From positions 370,504-385,503 of the forward strand of contig BLFN01000959.1 of assembly GCA_014634225.1 (NCBI GenBank): 15,000 nt of DNA. Reading direction: 5' to 3'. The notes below the pieces were generated by a model, which saw only the letters and a list, made by a program, of their open reading frames with translations, was not told where the DNA came from and did not search any database. A program made the position numbers and the translations under genes. Below are positions 9,101-14,815 of this stretch, piece by piece. Source of the DNA: Acropora yongei. Its lineage: Eukaryota > Cnidaria > Anthozoa > Scleractinia > Acroporidae. Every line of letters starts with the position of its first letter. Positions within the stretch are counted from its first letter, which is position 1.

Positions 9101-12100
9101 AGAGAGAGTGTTCTGAGAAAGGAGGATTTGGAGTTGAGACGAGGGGAGCTGAGTCAAAAAGAGGATATGATGAAAATGCTAGCACAATAACAGCAGCAGC
9201 AGAATCAGCTCATGCTTTGTTTGCTTGCAAACGGCAAAAATAAAACAGTTAAGTATCCGTTATTTTATGTATCCAAGTCTTTGAGTTCAATGTTTTTGTT
9301 ACTGGAAGTTTTACTGTGAAAAAGTATTGAGGTAGCATTTATATTTTCCAGACATGTAATAGTACACTGTTTGCATTTGAAGGTACGACTTGAGAGTGCA
9401 AATTTATAATTGATTACTATTGTTGCAAAAACTTTCATTGATTAAATCCAAGATGAATGTTTAAACGATTTCTGTACATCTTTTCTGACTGCCACAAACT
9501 TCAGTGTCAGTGTATATATTTGAAGCTACAACATTTTAATTGATTACATTTAACGTTTGTGTTTCAAAGTGTCAAGTCTATTTTATGGTTATATGCCCAT
9601 CTTGTCTGACTAGATACAAAATGAAGCTTCTTGTAGCCATGTTATGCATAGTGGAGTCGAGAGGTTGTCTGTCAAAGATGGGAGTGTCAGAAAATGTACA
9701 GTGTGTCAGAAAGGGGTGGGGCAACTCTTTTCTTCTCTCACTACTTTTCTTATCAAGTAAACTATGATCATTGCAGTTATGAACGCAATTTAAGCAATTG
9801 CGAATAGAAGCCTGAAAAAGTCAGGACTTTATGATCATAGCTTACTTGATTTCAAAATCCGCAGTTCAAAATATGAGACATTTCATATATCACTTCACTA
9901 CTTTTCTAGTAAATAATGAGCTCCTAATTTTGGGGTATGATTGGAACGTTCGCCAGCAGGCTCATGTCACCTGTTAATACATCCCAGATGTTGCACCTGT
10001 TAGCTGGAACTCAGGTTTATACAAAACAATCATACAAAGCATTTTTTCATTTATTAATACACCTCTGTATCAAATAAACCTGCCTTCTCTTGGCTTTTCT
10101 TTTAATCCTCTTGATCGGTGCATGTTCTTTGGCGACATCAAGAAAGAGTATGCCATACACGTCCACTTGATCACTAATATCATCAAAAAAGTTTACCACG
10201 TGAACGAATTGAAGATCCTCAAGGAATTTTGTGGGGTTGCACTTTTTGTAGCTCCCGATAAACACGTAAGAAGGTCTTGCTCTGGGAACCTGAATATAAG
10301 ATTGTGGTCACTTAAGGATGAGGTAAGGACCCCGCTAGATGTAACAATATTCTTGTTTGTGGTTATAATAACATCTATCTAAGACTGGCTGCTCTATGTA
10401 ATCCTCGTTGGCGAGTTAATTAACTGAGTTAAATTAATTGTTGTACAGAAATCCAAAAAGGCTCTAGATTCATAGTCGTCGCTGAGCAAGTTGCTCTTCA
10501 CATCACGGAAGACCACGTAAAAGTGAGTCGATGAAAGCACGTGTAAGATCATCAAGGAACTTCACGGGAGCGCTAGGTGGTCGATAGACAGTATTTAATA
10601 AAAACGATTTGGAAGATCGCGTTTGTACTTTAATCCTTAGCGACTGAAAGTCATCACTAGTCACTGAAGAAATGTTTTCAATATACTCTACTTTCAAAGT
10701 GTCTCTCGTGTAAACACAAAATCCGCCGCCGCCTGTCTGGGGCCCACGATCTTGTCCGAACATTGAATATCCAGGTATATAAACAGAGGCGTCAGTGACC
10801 GAAGAATCTAGCCACGTTTCTTATATAGCGAAAATATCAAATCCAATCGATTGAATAGAATCTTTTACAAGAATGAAATTTTCGCTGGACCTCAAGGAGC
10901 GCACATTAAGATGGGCAATTTTGATGTTAGCATGAGTATTCTTCGGAAAGACGTGCAGTTCAGAAGCCACAGACCTTGCGGTGGAAGAGCAACGAAGCGC
11001 AGTCGGGCTTGGTCCAGGCTGTGGATGTGCATCACCTCCCAAAACTACTCTAAGAACAGACGGATTAAAAGAAGAAGTCGCATTACAAGAATAAAGGAGA
11101 CGTCTTCCCAAAAAACGAATGTGAACTAGTAACTACTAGTCGATGAAGTGCATATGGTGATCCAAGATGGCGGACGAGAGCCAAACAGCAACGATGACAT
11201 GAGGTCGAAGTAGAGCTGAAAACAGTTAATGATTGCACACAAATGACAACTCCAGCTTGGTGGTAGCCAGTGTGATCGAATTTGTAGTTATCAATGCCAG
11301 TCCAGCTTAAAAGGAAGAGAAAAAAGAGAACAAATGCAGAGCAGTAAAACTGAGTGACCGTACGCCATGACATATCAAGTAGACATATATCATGACATAT
11401 CAATTACTGAGAATTGCACAAACGACATACATCTTTCCTAAAGTACTCAAACTAATTTCAAGATTCTTTTTGAAGGCCATAAACTTAAAATAGTTGACAA
11501 AGTCATTAAACAGCCATTCTACGGACTCTCAAACTGTACTCTTTGACTTATTGAAAGCAATCAGTCAGTAAGGGCTCTATTTCGTAATGGCGTCAGTAAG
11601 TAAATTCTTTGAGGGTATGCCGGATCGCCGTACAAGCAGAAGTCTTGAATCAGTTAGCGTGCTGGCATCGTGTTTACGACCCTCTGAAACAATAAAGGGA
11701 TCTGAAACAATAAAGGCAAGTAAAAAAATACTTAAGAAACAAAAAGTGCTGCTTGTACGGGTTTGTCTCATAAGCCTCTCACTCTTTAATCAGCACACTC
11801 TTCCAACTTTTTATGTTAAAAGCAAAGTGAAATTAAAATCTCCCCCTCTCTCTTTGTACAAACAGTCCCAGCAAAACTTATCCACTGGACCATAAAGGCA
11901 TTTTAGAGCGTGAAGCCTGGCCTCTTATGGCCGTTGTAGATCACTCTTTGGTGTTCTCCTGGTCTGCAGACGGGCCGAACGGTCCCATCAACGAACCCAA
12001 AACAATCATGTAAAGCAGCTACTTTGTCGGCAATGGCGTTACTGTAAATCTGTAATGCAGCTGGATTATAAGCACATTTTGGTTCCACTGTGTTTTGCAA

Positions 12101-13594
12101 CGTCGGTGAGTGTTATATATAAAATCCAAGACGTCATTACTGATCATGCTGAGAACTGGTACTGGCAGTCCGAATCGAGAAATCATGTCACTGTATCTGC
12201 ATGGATAACTTAGTCTTCTAAAAAGAATGCAAAGACCCTCCATTCCGTCGACAACACTTTTTTTCCGCCGTAAACGACTTCCTCGGCCTAGTCCCACAGC
12301 AGTTGTACTCATCGTCGTCCTCCAATCGTCGTCATTGCTTAAGGTCCCTAATGAGGTCTAGCAACGACGACAACGGCAAAGGCAAAAGGAGAGCTATACG
12401 GTTAAGAAGATTTCCGTTTTTCCAATTTGTACAAACAGCCTAATTTTTTAAGTGCATGAGTAAATTATTTGACATCACAATTCGAATTTTTAACATTCAA
12501 ATCTGATTAGAAAGTTATGCAGGTATAAACTACAGAGTGAAAGTTGCAATAAATGTAATGAGTTGTTAGACCTACCAAGATCCGGCATGCACCTTCACCT
12601 TGTCCCTTTGGCTCTTCTTGCTCAATACGATTGTTGAAAGGATGTTTACTTTTATGACCGCTGGTAACAAACCACTGATCTCATCTTCAACATCTCTGAA
12701 CGTTACAATAATACAAATTCAATCTGCATAATTTAAATTCTGCTTTAAAAACAAACCTTTCAACGAAAAAACAAAACAAAAAATACTATTTCAACCGAAA
12801 ACCGAAAGAGTGATTGACCAATAAATATGCTACTAGCGCAACACTTGAGGCTGAAAATTAGACAGGTAATTTATCTTGGACCAACGTTATTGCAATGGTG
12901 ATAATGTTCTACATATGGCTATTGTAGGAAACGACCGTGGCTATCTGTGGTAAACTTACAATGTGATCGTAAACGCAAAAGCATCCAATCTGCGGATTTT
13001 TCAGTTATTAAAGATGATAAGGCTCGTCCTGTGGTAAGTCAGAATAATTTATTGAAATTTCATGATACTATTAAACCACCTCCGAAATATCCTCAACATT
13101 TCTGCTCTTTCTGATTTCCGTAGTCCGTTTTTACGTAAATACGCTAATGCCTGATGGCAACCACATCGATGACAGAAATGAACATGATTGCTGCTGTTTC
13201 TTTCTTACTGTTTGGTGCCACCTTTATTTTGTTCTCCCTAGTGTTTTAATTGCTTGTAGCTTTGCAATTACCATTCGACGTTTTCCTTCTATGTGCAAAG
13301 TTCATACATCATAACGCAAGACAAATTTCAATTTGCTGCTCGCCCCATTTAAATCCAACATTTTGGAATTACCCTTAACCCCCGGTAGAGACTTATTTAA
13401 TTATTGGATCGAGCCGTTAATTTCAAGTTCTAACATTATTGAGTTGAGTCATTTCTTTAATGTGAGAACCTCTCAAACAGTACTCACTCTTTTCATAATT
13501 GTAATCTTGTTTTTGTGCATTTCCCTTCAGACATTTCTGCTAAAACACAATTGCGCGTGTCCAAATGCGTGTCCAGATGAAACACCGACTCGTC
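2911..13594 (+). CDS. MRH-domain (M6PR/Atg27-like) secretory-pathway protein, five exons, 3' end outside window
   Basis: Joined exons 2911-3119, 6496-6595, 7906-8006, 12928-13033 and 13531-13594 give 580 nt, or 193 residues plus one base, with junction phases 2, 0, 2, 0 and 1 open at the end. The protein has a signal peptide (about residues 1-25), sequons N28, N40 and N109, and cysteines 47, 49, 86, 97, 105, 123, 149, 180, 182 and 186. The order of YNL..LA...GGPRF, YSYNPC, VAVC, IGYQ, LVYP, VNLQCD and CACPNACP matches the MRH beta-barrel family (mannose-6-phosphate receptors, MRL1, Atg27). Such proteins sort or bind cargo in the Golgi and endosomes. By motif register the ligand residues are changed: Gln after VC is R106, the Arg eight before the core Cys is W141, and the Glu before the last strand is L175. 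Sugar binding is therefore doubtful. A membrane anchor is expected downstream. Introns of 3376, 1310, 4921 and 497 bp are filled with transposons. Confidence 0.8.
3120..3209 (+). other. Start of intron 1 with a perfect small hairpin
   Basis: The intron begins GTTTGT. A perfect 8-bp stem GTGAAGAC/GTCTTCAC with a 5-base loop occupies 3180-3200, shortly before the LINE-derived frame becomes recognisable. It could belong to the LINE 5' region or be chance. No coding potential beyond the read-through of exon 1. Confidence 0.5.
3210..5690 (+). mobile_element. Decayed LINE with endonuclease and reverse transcriptase, interrupted by a SINE
   Basis: The order of an APE-type LINE ORF2 is readable through many frameshifts. 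The N-terminus has LNINSLVSHIDVLRFF and DILAINETKLDSAIKD, then (after the SINE) NEVSGYDVIRK and GGVCIYVRTN. The endonuclease core follows with LYLLGDLN, YGLTQLVTEPT and TLMDLCLTNS. The linker has WNSWKRL and WITNELL. The reverse transcriptase starts with KATGLDTIP, FKNGSKTDLKN and DLKKAFDTLDH, continues with GSIIGPLLF and reaches LGDD (5168-5179) instead of FADD. It ends with INLWLRANKLTLN and SAVWDGLSLQLSDKLQTLQN. The match stops near 5690 without a 3' tail. It lies in intron 1 of the MRH gene in the same orientation and is inactive. Confidence 0.85.
3370..3634 (+). mobile_element. tRNA-Ser-derived SINE inserted in the LINE endonuclease
   Basis: The head (3370-3450) looks like tRNA-Ser: A box TGGCCGAGTGG, an anticodon loop TTTGAAA giving TGA flanked by a mostly paired stem, a variable arm, and a degenerate B box near 3428-3438. 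The body includes GGTTCAACTCCTCGGCT (3477-3493) and the stretch GGCCCTGAAAAGCCCC. It ends in a TATG-type microsatellite (about 3611-3634). The direct repeat AAAGACA occurs at 3363-3369 and 3635-3641 and is the target-site duplication. Removing the insert restores continuity of the LINE frame (..IKD / NEV..). SINEs rely on partner LINE enzymes. Confidence 0.85.
5691..6495 (+). other. Rest of intron 1, no gene seen
   Basis: AT-rich DNA with only short random open frames on both strands. A small hairpin TGGTGAT/ATCACCA with a GTT loop lies at 6401-6417. The end of the intron has the acceptor TTGCATTGCAG (to 6495). Nothing else is recognised. Confidence 0.6.
6496..6595 (+). CDS. MRH gene exon 2
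   Basis: The exon starts after TTGCATTGCAG and ends before GTATGT. The first base completes the Arg codon split at exon 1 (phase 2), and the exon then encodes FTVQAKDNYSYSYNPC, a stretch with C97, and DGNVA, leaving in phase 0. The YSYNPC..F block followed by a second Cys is the typical early part of an MRH domain. Both flanks of the exon are non-coding in this frame, which supports a real exon. Confidence 0.8.
6596..7059 (+). other. First part of intron 2, no gene seen
   Basis: The sequence begins at donor GTATGT and is AT-rich. A direct repeat CTTAATTAAA occurs twice around 6790-6812. No coding similarity recognised. Confidence 0.55.
7060..7590 (-). mobile_element. Minus-strand LINE reverse transcriptase remnant
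   Basis: Reading the minus strand from 7590 downwards gives, across frames, KASDKVTLRYLLFRLEF (for KAFDKVpH..LL.KLe), then WLIGISQQVVLKGE (for W...L..R.QqVvlnGe) near 7360-7430. Next comes LEYGSMVWDLF near 7221-7258 (thumb motif LEYgs.VWDp), and then KKRVRFA and GLKDLVDVN near 7070-7100 (the RR..rl..yKi..gLVdi end). The catalytic FADD section is missing between the second and third blocks, so an internal deletion occurred. The match to CR1-like enzymes is by motif order only. It lies antisense in intron 2. Confidence 0.55.
7591..7905 (+). other. End of intron 2, no gene seen
   Basis: No open frame of note. The intron closes with the acceptor GAAATTTCAG (7896-7905). The short poly-T and ATC-rich stretch near 7590-7610 is the only simple sequence. 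Confidence 0.55.
7906..8006 (+). CDS. MRH gene exon 3
   Basis: The acceptor is AAATTTCAG and the donor is AGC|GTAAGT, a perfect core. It enters in phase 0 and leaves in phase 2. It encodes VCRWTNTSYENIGYQ, a second Cys (C123) and then GTPKLVYP. In MRH proteins this is the VCq......lG.q....dg.l.Y segment. The Gln that contacts mannose-6-phosphate after VC is Arg here. N109 in NTS is a possible glycosylation site. Confidence 0.8.
8147..8169 (+). repeat. Left terminal inverted repeat of the Harbinger element
   Basis: GGAACCTTAAACAAGG followed by a CGACGA run. It mirrors the right terminus with four mismatches in 23 bases. Confidence 0.65.
8170..8671 (+). other. Harbinger subterminal region, no gene recognised
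   Basis: The first 150 bases are richer in CpG (CGACGA, CGTCGT, GCGCATGC) than the surroundings, as is common in subterminal DNA of these elements. The rest is AT-rich. A stretch TTTGATGTGAATTTCCTCAG (8652-8671) looks like an intron end just before the Myb-like frame, so a 5' exon may once have existed in this area. Confidence 0.45.
8672..9245 (+). pseudogene. Myb/SANT-like DNA-binding protein of the Harbinger element (broken)
   Basis: Two or more frames join into one protein. The first has HDLNLCEEVLVVEPWKH, then IAPNLDASDPPKFKVSKGS and VRDRLTLLQ, matching the trihelix Myb/SANT-like pattern (hd..l..Evlv..P, W..ia..ln, F.v..rsVRdRl..L). A charged coiled region follows: EYRNLAVERLSETKKR, a basic patch RRRGKGRG, VVQFLKEKSERE and LELRRGELSQKEDMM. 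It ends in a glutamine run cut by TAA 9188-9190. Other damage is a stop at 8857-8859 and frameshifts near 8760 and 8940. In active Harbinger elements this second protein brings the transposase to DNA and to the nucleus. No ATG start was found. Confidence 0.65.
9246..9750. other. Harbinger interior, no gene recognised
   Basis: AT-rich. A 75-residue frame at 9540-9767 lacks any family motif and overlaps a later repeat insertion, so it is not called. Likely the region between the two convergent genes. Confidence 0.5.
9751..9894. mobile_element. 144-bp fold-back repeat with 13-bp target duplication
   Basis: TCACTACTTTTCT flanks the insert at 9738-9750 and 9895-9907 as a perfect 13-bp direct repeat. 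Inside, 9753-9771 and 9831-9849 are inverted copies matching at 18 of 19 positions (core CTATGATCAT/ATGATCATAG). The left part GTTATGAACGCAATTTAAGC and the right part, read on the minus strand with AACTGCGGATTTTGAAATC, look like neighbouring pieces of one dispersed cnidarian repeat I recall, joined head to head. The long target duplication points to LINE-type integration. Confidence 0.7.
10045..11399 (-). mobile_element. LINE 5' portion: leader, 2A-like motif and endonuclease, no reverse transcriptase
   Basis: On the minus strand an ATG at 11373-11371 starts a frame with a very hydrophobic stretch (CSAFVLFFLFLLSW). A one-base shift in an A6 run (T6 on the coding strand, 11110-11115) leads into GGDAHPQPGP, then IKIAHLNVRSLRSSENF and GFDIFAI. 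A stop follows, then ETWLDSSVTDASVYIPGYS, GGGGFCVYTRDTLKVEY and NTVYRPPSAP. Further blocks are FCTTINLTQLINSPTRIT, SLSDHNLIF, NPTKFLEDLQFV and VAKEHAPIKRI. This is the AP-endonuclease half of a LINE ORF2 and the start of the linker. It ends near 10045, before the reverse transcriptase. It sits inside the Harbinger element, abutting the transposase C-terminus. Confidence 0.8.
11366..11403. repeat. 13-bp direct repeat at the LINE/Harbinger junction
   Basis: CATGACATATCAA occurs at 11366-11378 and 11391-11403 with a period of 25. The second copy overlaps the last residues of the transposase frame and the first overlaps the LINE start codon, so the pair brackets the junction of the two elements. 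Confidence 0.7.
11683..11718. repeat. 18-bp tandem duplication of the intron acceptor
   Basis: Units 11683-11700 and 11701-11718 match at 17 of 18 bases (TCTGAAACAATAAAGG). On the minus strand each carries the pyrimidine tract and CAG of a splice acceptor. Confidence 0.8.
11684..11881 (-). other. Intron in the transposase gene with a mutated donor
   Basis: Conserved transposase sequence stops at YGPV plus one base (11882) and resumes at GRKHD after TTTATTGTTTCAG (acceptor AG at 11685-11684). Joining the two makes a Glu codon and gives the family motif VEGRKHD. The donor reads ATAAGT where GTAAGT is expected, a single change at the first intron base. The insert is 198 bp and does not match transposase. 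Confidence 0.6.
12326..12348 (-). repeat. Right terminal inverted repeat of the Harbinger element
   Basis: On the minus strand it reads GGGACCTTAAGCAATG and then a CGACGA run. TAA follows it on the + strand (12349-12351 read TAA), the expected Harbinger target type. Confidence 0.65.
12349..12927 (+). other. End of intron 3, no gene recognised
   Basis: Just outside the transposon a CGACGACAACGGC stretch (about 12365-12377) resembles Harbinger subterminal sequence and may be a second small remnant. The rest is AT-rich. A minus-strand open stretch around 12590-12690 has no recognised motif. The intron ends with ATGGCTATTGTAG. Confidence 0.5.
12928..13033 (+). CDS. MRH gene exon 4
   Basis: The acceptor is GGCTATTGTAG and the donor is GTG|GTAAGT. 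The first base completes an Ala codon split at exon 3 and the exon ends in phase 0. It encodes KRPWLSVVNLQCD and then a polar stretch ending KARPV. SVVNLQCD is the central MRH strand (r.t.v.L.Cd). The Arg that binds the phosphosugar, eight residues before the Cys, is Trp here. R139 lies nearby but out of register. Confidence 0.8.
13034..13323 (+). other. First part of intron 4, no gene recognised
   Basis: Starts with GTAAGT. AT-rich with no recognised coding or repeat sequence. Confidence 0.5.
13324..13470 (+). pseudogene. Possible CD36/SCARB-family exon fragment
   Basis: An open stretch in intron 4 encodes LELPLTPGRDLFNYWIEP and, a dozen residues later, FFNV. CD36, SCARB1 and LIMP-2 proteins have near their N-terminus L.L.pG...F..W.epP.p.Y..fyFFNVtN, with a gap of about nine residues between the two blocks, against twelve here. 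The resemblance is clear in the first block and weak after it. It continues in the same frame into exon 5, which is probably chance. It may be a transposed exon or coincidence. Confidence 0.3.
13531..13594 (+). CDS. MRH gene exon 5 (last seen in window)
   Basis: A pyrimidine tract TTTCCCTTCAG precedes it and CGTC|GTAAGT follows. It enters in phase 0 and leaves in phase 1. It encodes TFLLKHNCACPNACPDETP, the f.l.s..aCp..Cp close of an MRH domain, with C180, C182 and C186. The Glu seen before the last strand in binding receptors is Leu. A further exon with a transmembrane segment is expected outside the window; I found none in 13600-15000. Confidence 0.75.
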
Positions 13595-14042
13595 GTAAGT
13601 TATTATATGGGAATGAATGGGAATTATTTTTTTTAGGATGCTTACAATTTGTCAGAAATGGCCTATTAGTATTTTTGTTGGTGACTTTTTTGGAGAAACA
13701 AAAGCTACTTAAGAACAGGAAGAAAAATACGAATTCCAGTGTTTAAAGTTGCTAAATAACGCCTTAATCAAAACGGCCTGTTATGTTATGCACGCACGGG
13801 TGCGCCCAACGATATCAGGATCATCTTTCTCGACCTTGGGGACGAGACAAAACATGTTCGAAGAGTCTCTCAAGTAAAGACAGTTTTGCATGAGCGGCGG
13901 ACGTCAAGAAGATCATTGAAATGATCGACAATGAAGTTATTCCTCCAACACTAATGAAAGACGTTTTGTAGTACAAACGTACTTGTTTCAAAGCATGTTG
14001 AAAGAGTAACCTCTTGAATTCAAGCTGTCACTTAGCTAATGG
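13595..14042 (+). other. Intron 5, first part; read-through frame to 13746
   Basis: If the donor at 13595 is not used, the frame continues for 50 codons to TAA 13744-13746 and encodes a hydrophobic stretch (LLVFLLVTFL) followed by a basic tail. After that no gene or repeat is recognised up to 14042. Confidence 0.45.
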
Positions 14043-14703
14043 CTTACGGACGTTCGCGCGAAATTTTTCTAACATTGATTTTTGTCTGAAAATTATACCT
14101 TTGAAATATGATGAGTTAGTGATGCCAGAAATGTAAAAAAAATGGGGGGTCACCGACTTCCTCTTGGAGAGAACATGCCTGGAAGAATGCTTAAATCTGA
14201 GAAAATCGGACTTCGTCAGCGAACAAGGTCACAGTGGCTGCAAGTCCCAAAATATTGCAATTAGAGCCTCAAAAAGGACTTGTTCTCTCTCAAATATGGT
14301 TCAAATAGACCTATTAAGCGAATTTAGTCAACTGTTGAGGTTCTTCAAACAACAAGTTCGCATTTAGTGACCACAGTTTCACGCCTCTTGCAGCCGCAAG
14401 ATGGCAGGATTCCATGTCCCATGGGCAGAAATCTTGAATTTTTTTTTAACTTCCCATCATGATTTTTTCTTTATTTTTGGACAATGTGTAGATAATTGTA
14501 AGCAAAGTCTGTTTCTGAAAAGAAAAGAAGGGGTCGCCCAACGTTCAAGATCGTAAAATCCAAGCAAAGCCATAGCAATGACCACCTGCCCTATCATTGT
14601 TCATTTTAGTTCAATGGGCGCGCGCGCTCTATGCATGACGTGGCATTTGAGTTTGCGTGCGCAGTAGGGATGCGCAGTAACAATTAGCGCAAACGTCCTT
14701 AAG
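14043..14703. mobile_element. MITE-like non-autonomous DNA element
   Basis: The ends 14043-14059 (CTTACGGACGTTCGCGC) and 14687-14703 (inverse, CTTAAGGACGTTTGCGC) match at 15 of 17 bases. The 661-bp interior has no transposase. Motifs GGGGGTCACCGAC (about 14145-14157) and GGGGTCGCCCAAC (14530-14542) are similar to each other. Near the right end are GCGCGCGCG and two TGCGCAGTA-type motifs. A TTA at the ends could be part of the terminus or a Harbinger-type target duplication. The ORF of 67 codons inside (14164-14367) has no family motif and is not called. Confidence 0.5.
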
Positions 14704-14815
14704 ACGGCTTTCACTTAAGTTTTTGGTCATTATACAGGAAGATTCTGATTAAGAATCTGATTCCTTTGATTCACTCGCATCGGTTTACAACCCCTTTCTC
14801 GTACAAGCTTACTGA
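14704..14815. other. Spacer, nothing recognised
   Basis: A short palindromic stretch GATTCTGATTAAGAATC lies at 14741-14757. No coding or repeat family recognised. Confidence 0.4.

Larger units (their letters stand above)
11400..12312 (-). pseudogene. PIF/Harbinger (HARBI1-like) DDE transposase, broken
   Basis: Reading from 12312 downwards: GMEGLCILFRRLSYPCRYSD, FGLPVPVLSMI and VLDFIY, then in a second frame NPAALQIYSN, CFGFVDGTVRP, CRPGEHQR and YNGHKR. After another shift come HALK and YGPV, an intron-like gap, GRKHDAS, and finally VEWLFNDFVNYFKF, FKKNLEISLSTLGKMYVVCA and a stop at 11400-11402. The catalytic triad is still readable: Asp in VDGT (11987-11989), Asp in KHD (11667-11669) and Glu in VEW (11517-11519). 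Missing are the N-terminal region before GMEG and the part between YGHK..K and YGPV. ATG 12312 lies only 36 bases from the transposon end, so the N-terminus was lost by deletion or lay in a lost exon. Such enzymes cut and paste at TWA sites. Confidence 0.85.
8147..12348. mobile_element. PIF/Harbinger DNA transposon (decayed, nested insertions)
   Basis: The left end 8147-8169 and the right end 12326-12348 are inverted copies matching at 19 of 23 positions (GGAACCTTAAACAAGG against GGGACCTTAAGCAATG). Between them lie both proteins that define the PIF/Harbinger superfamily: a Myb/SANT-like DNA-binding protein on + (8672-9245) and a DDE transposase on - (11400-12312), converging on each other. 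The superfamily duplicates a 3-bp TWA target. TAA follows the right end, but the left end has ATA, so the duplication is not clean. Later hits are a fold-back repeat and a LINE. The element lies wholly in intron 3 of the MRH gene, where splicing would remove it. Confidence 0.75.

Noticed and set aside
9540..9767. 75-codon frame
   Set aside because: No recognisable motif and its end lies in the inserted fold-back repeat.
12590..12690. Minus-strand exon with a CAG acceptor
   Set aside because: Open frame and acceptor-like site only; no motif, no donor and no partner exon found.
14164..14367. 67-codon frame in the MITE
   Set aside because: No motif; it lies in a non-coding element.
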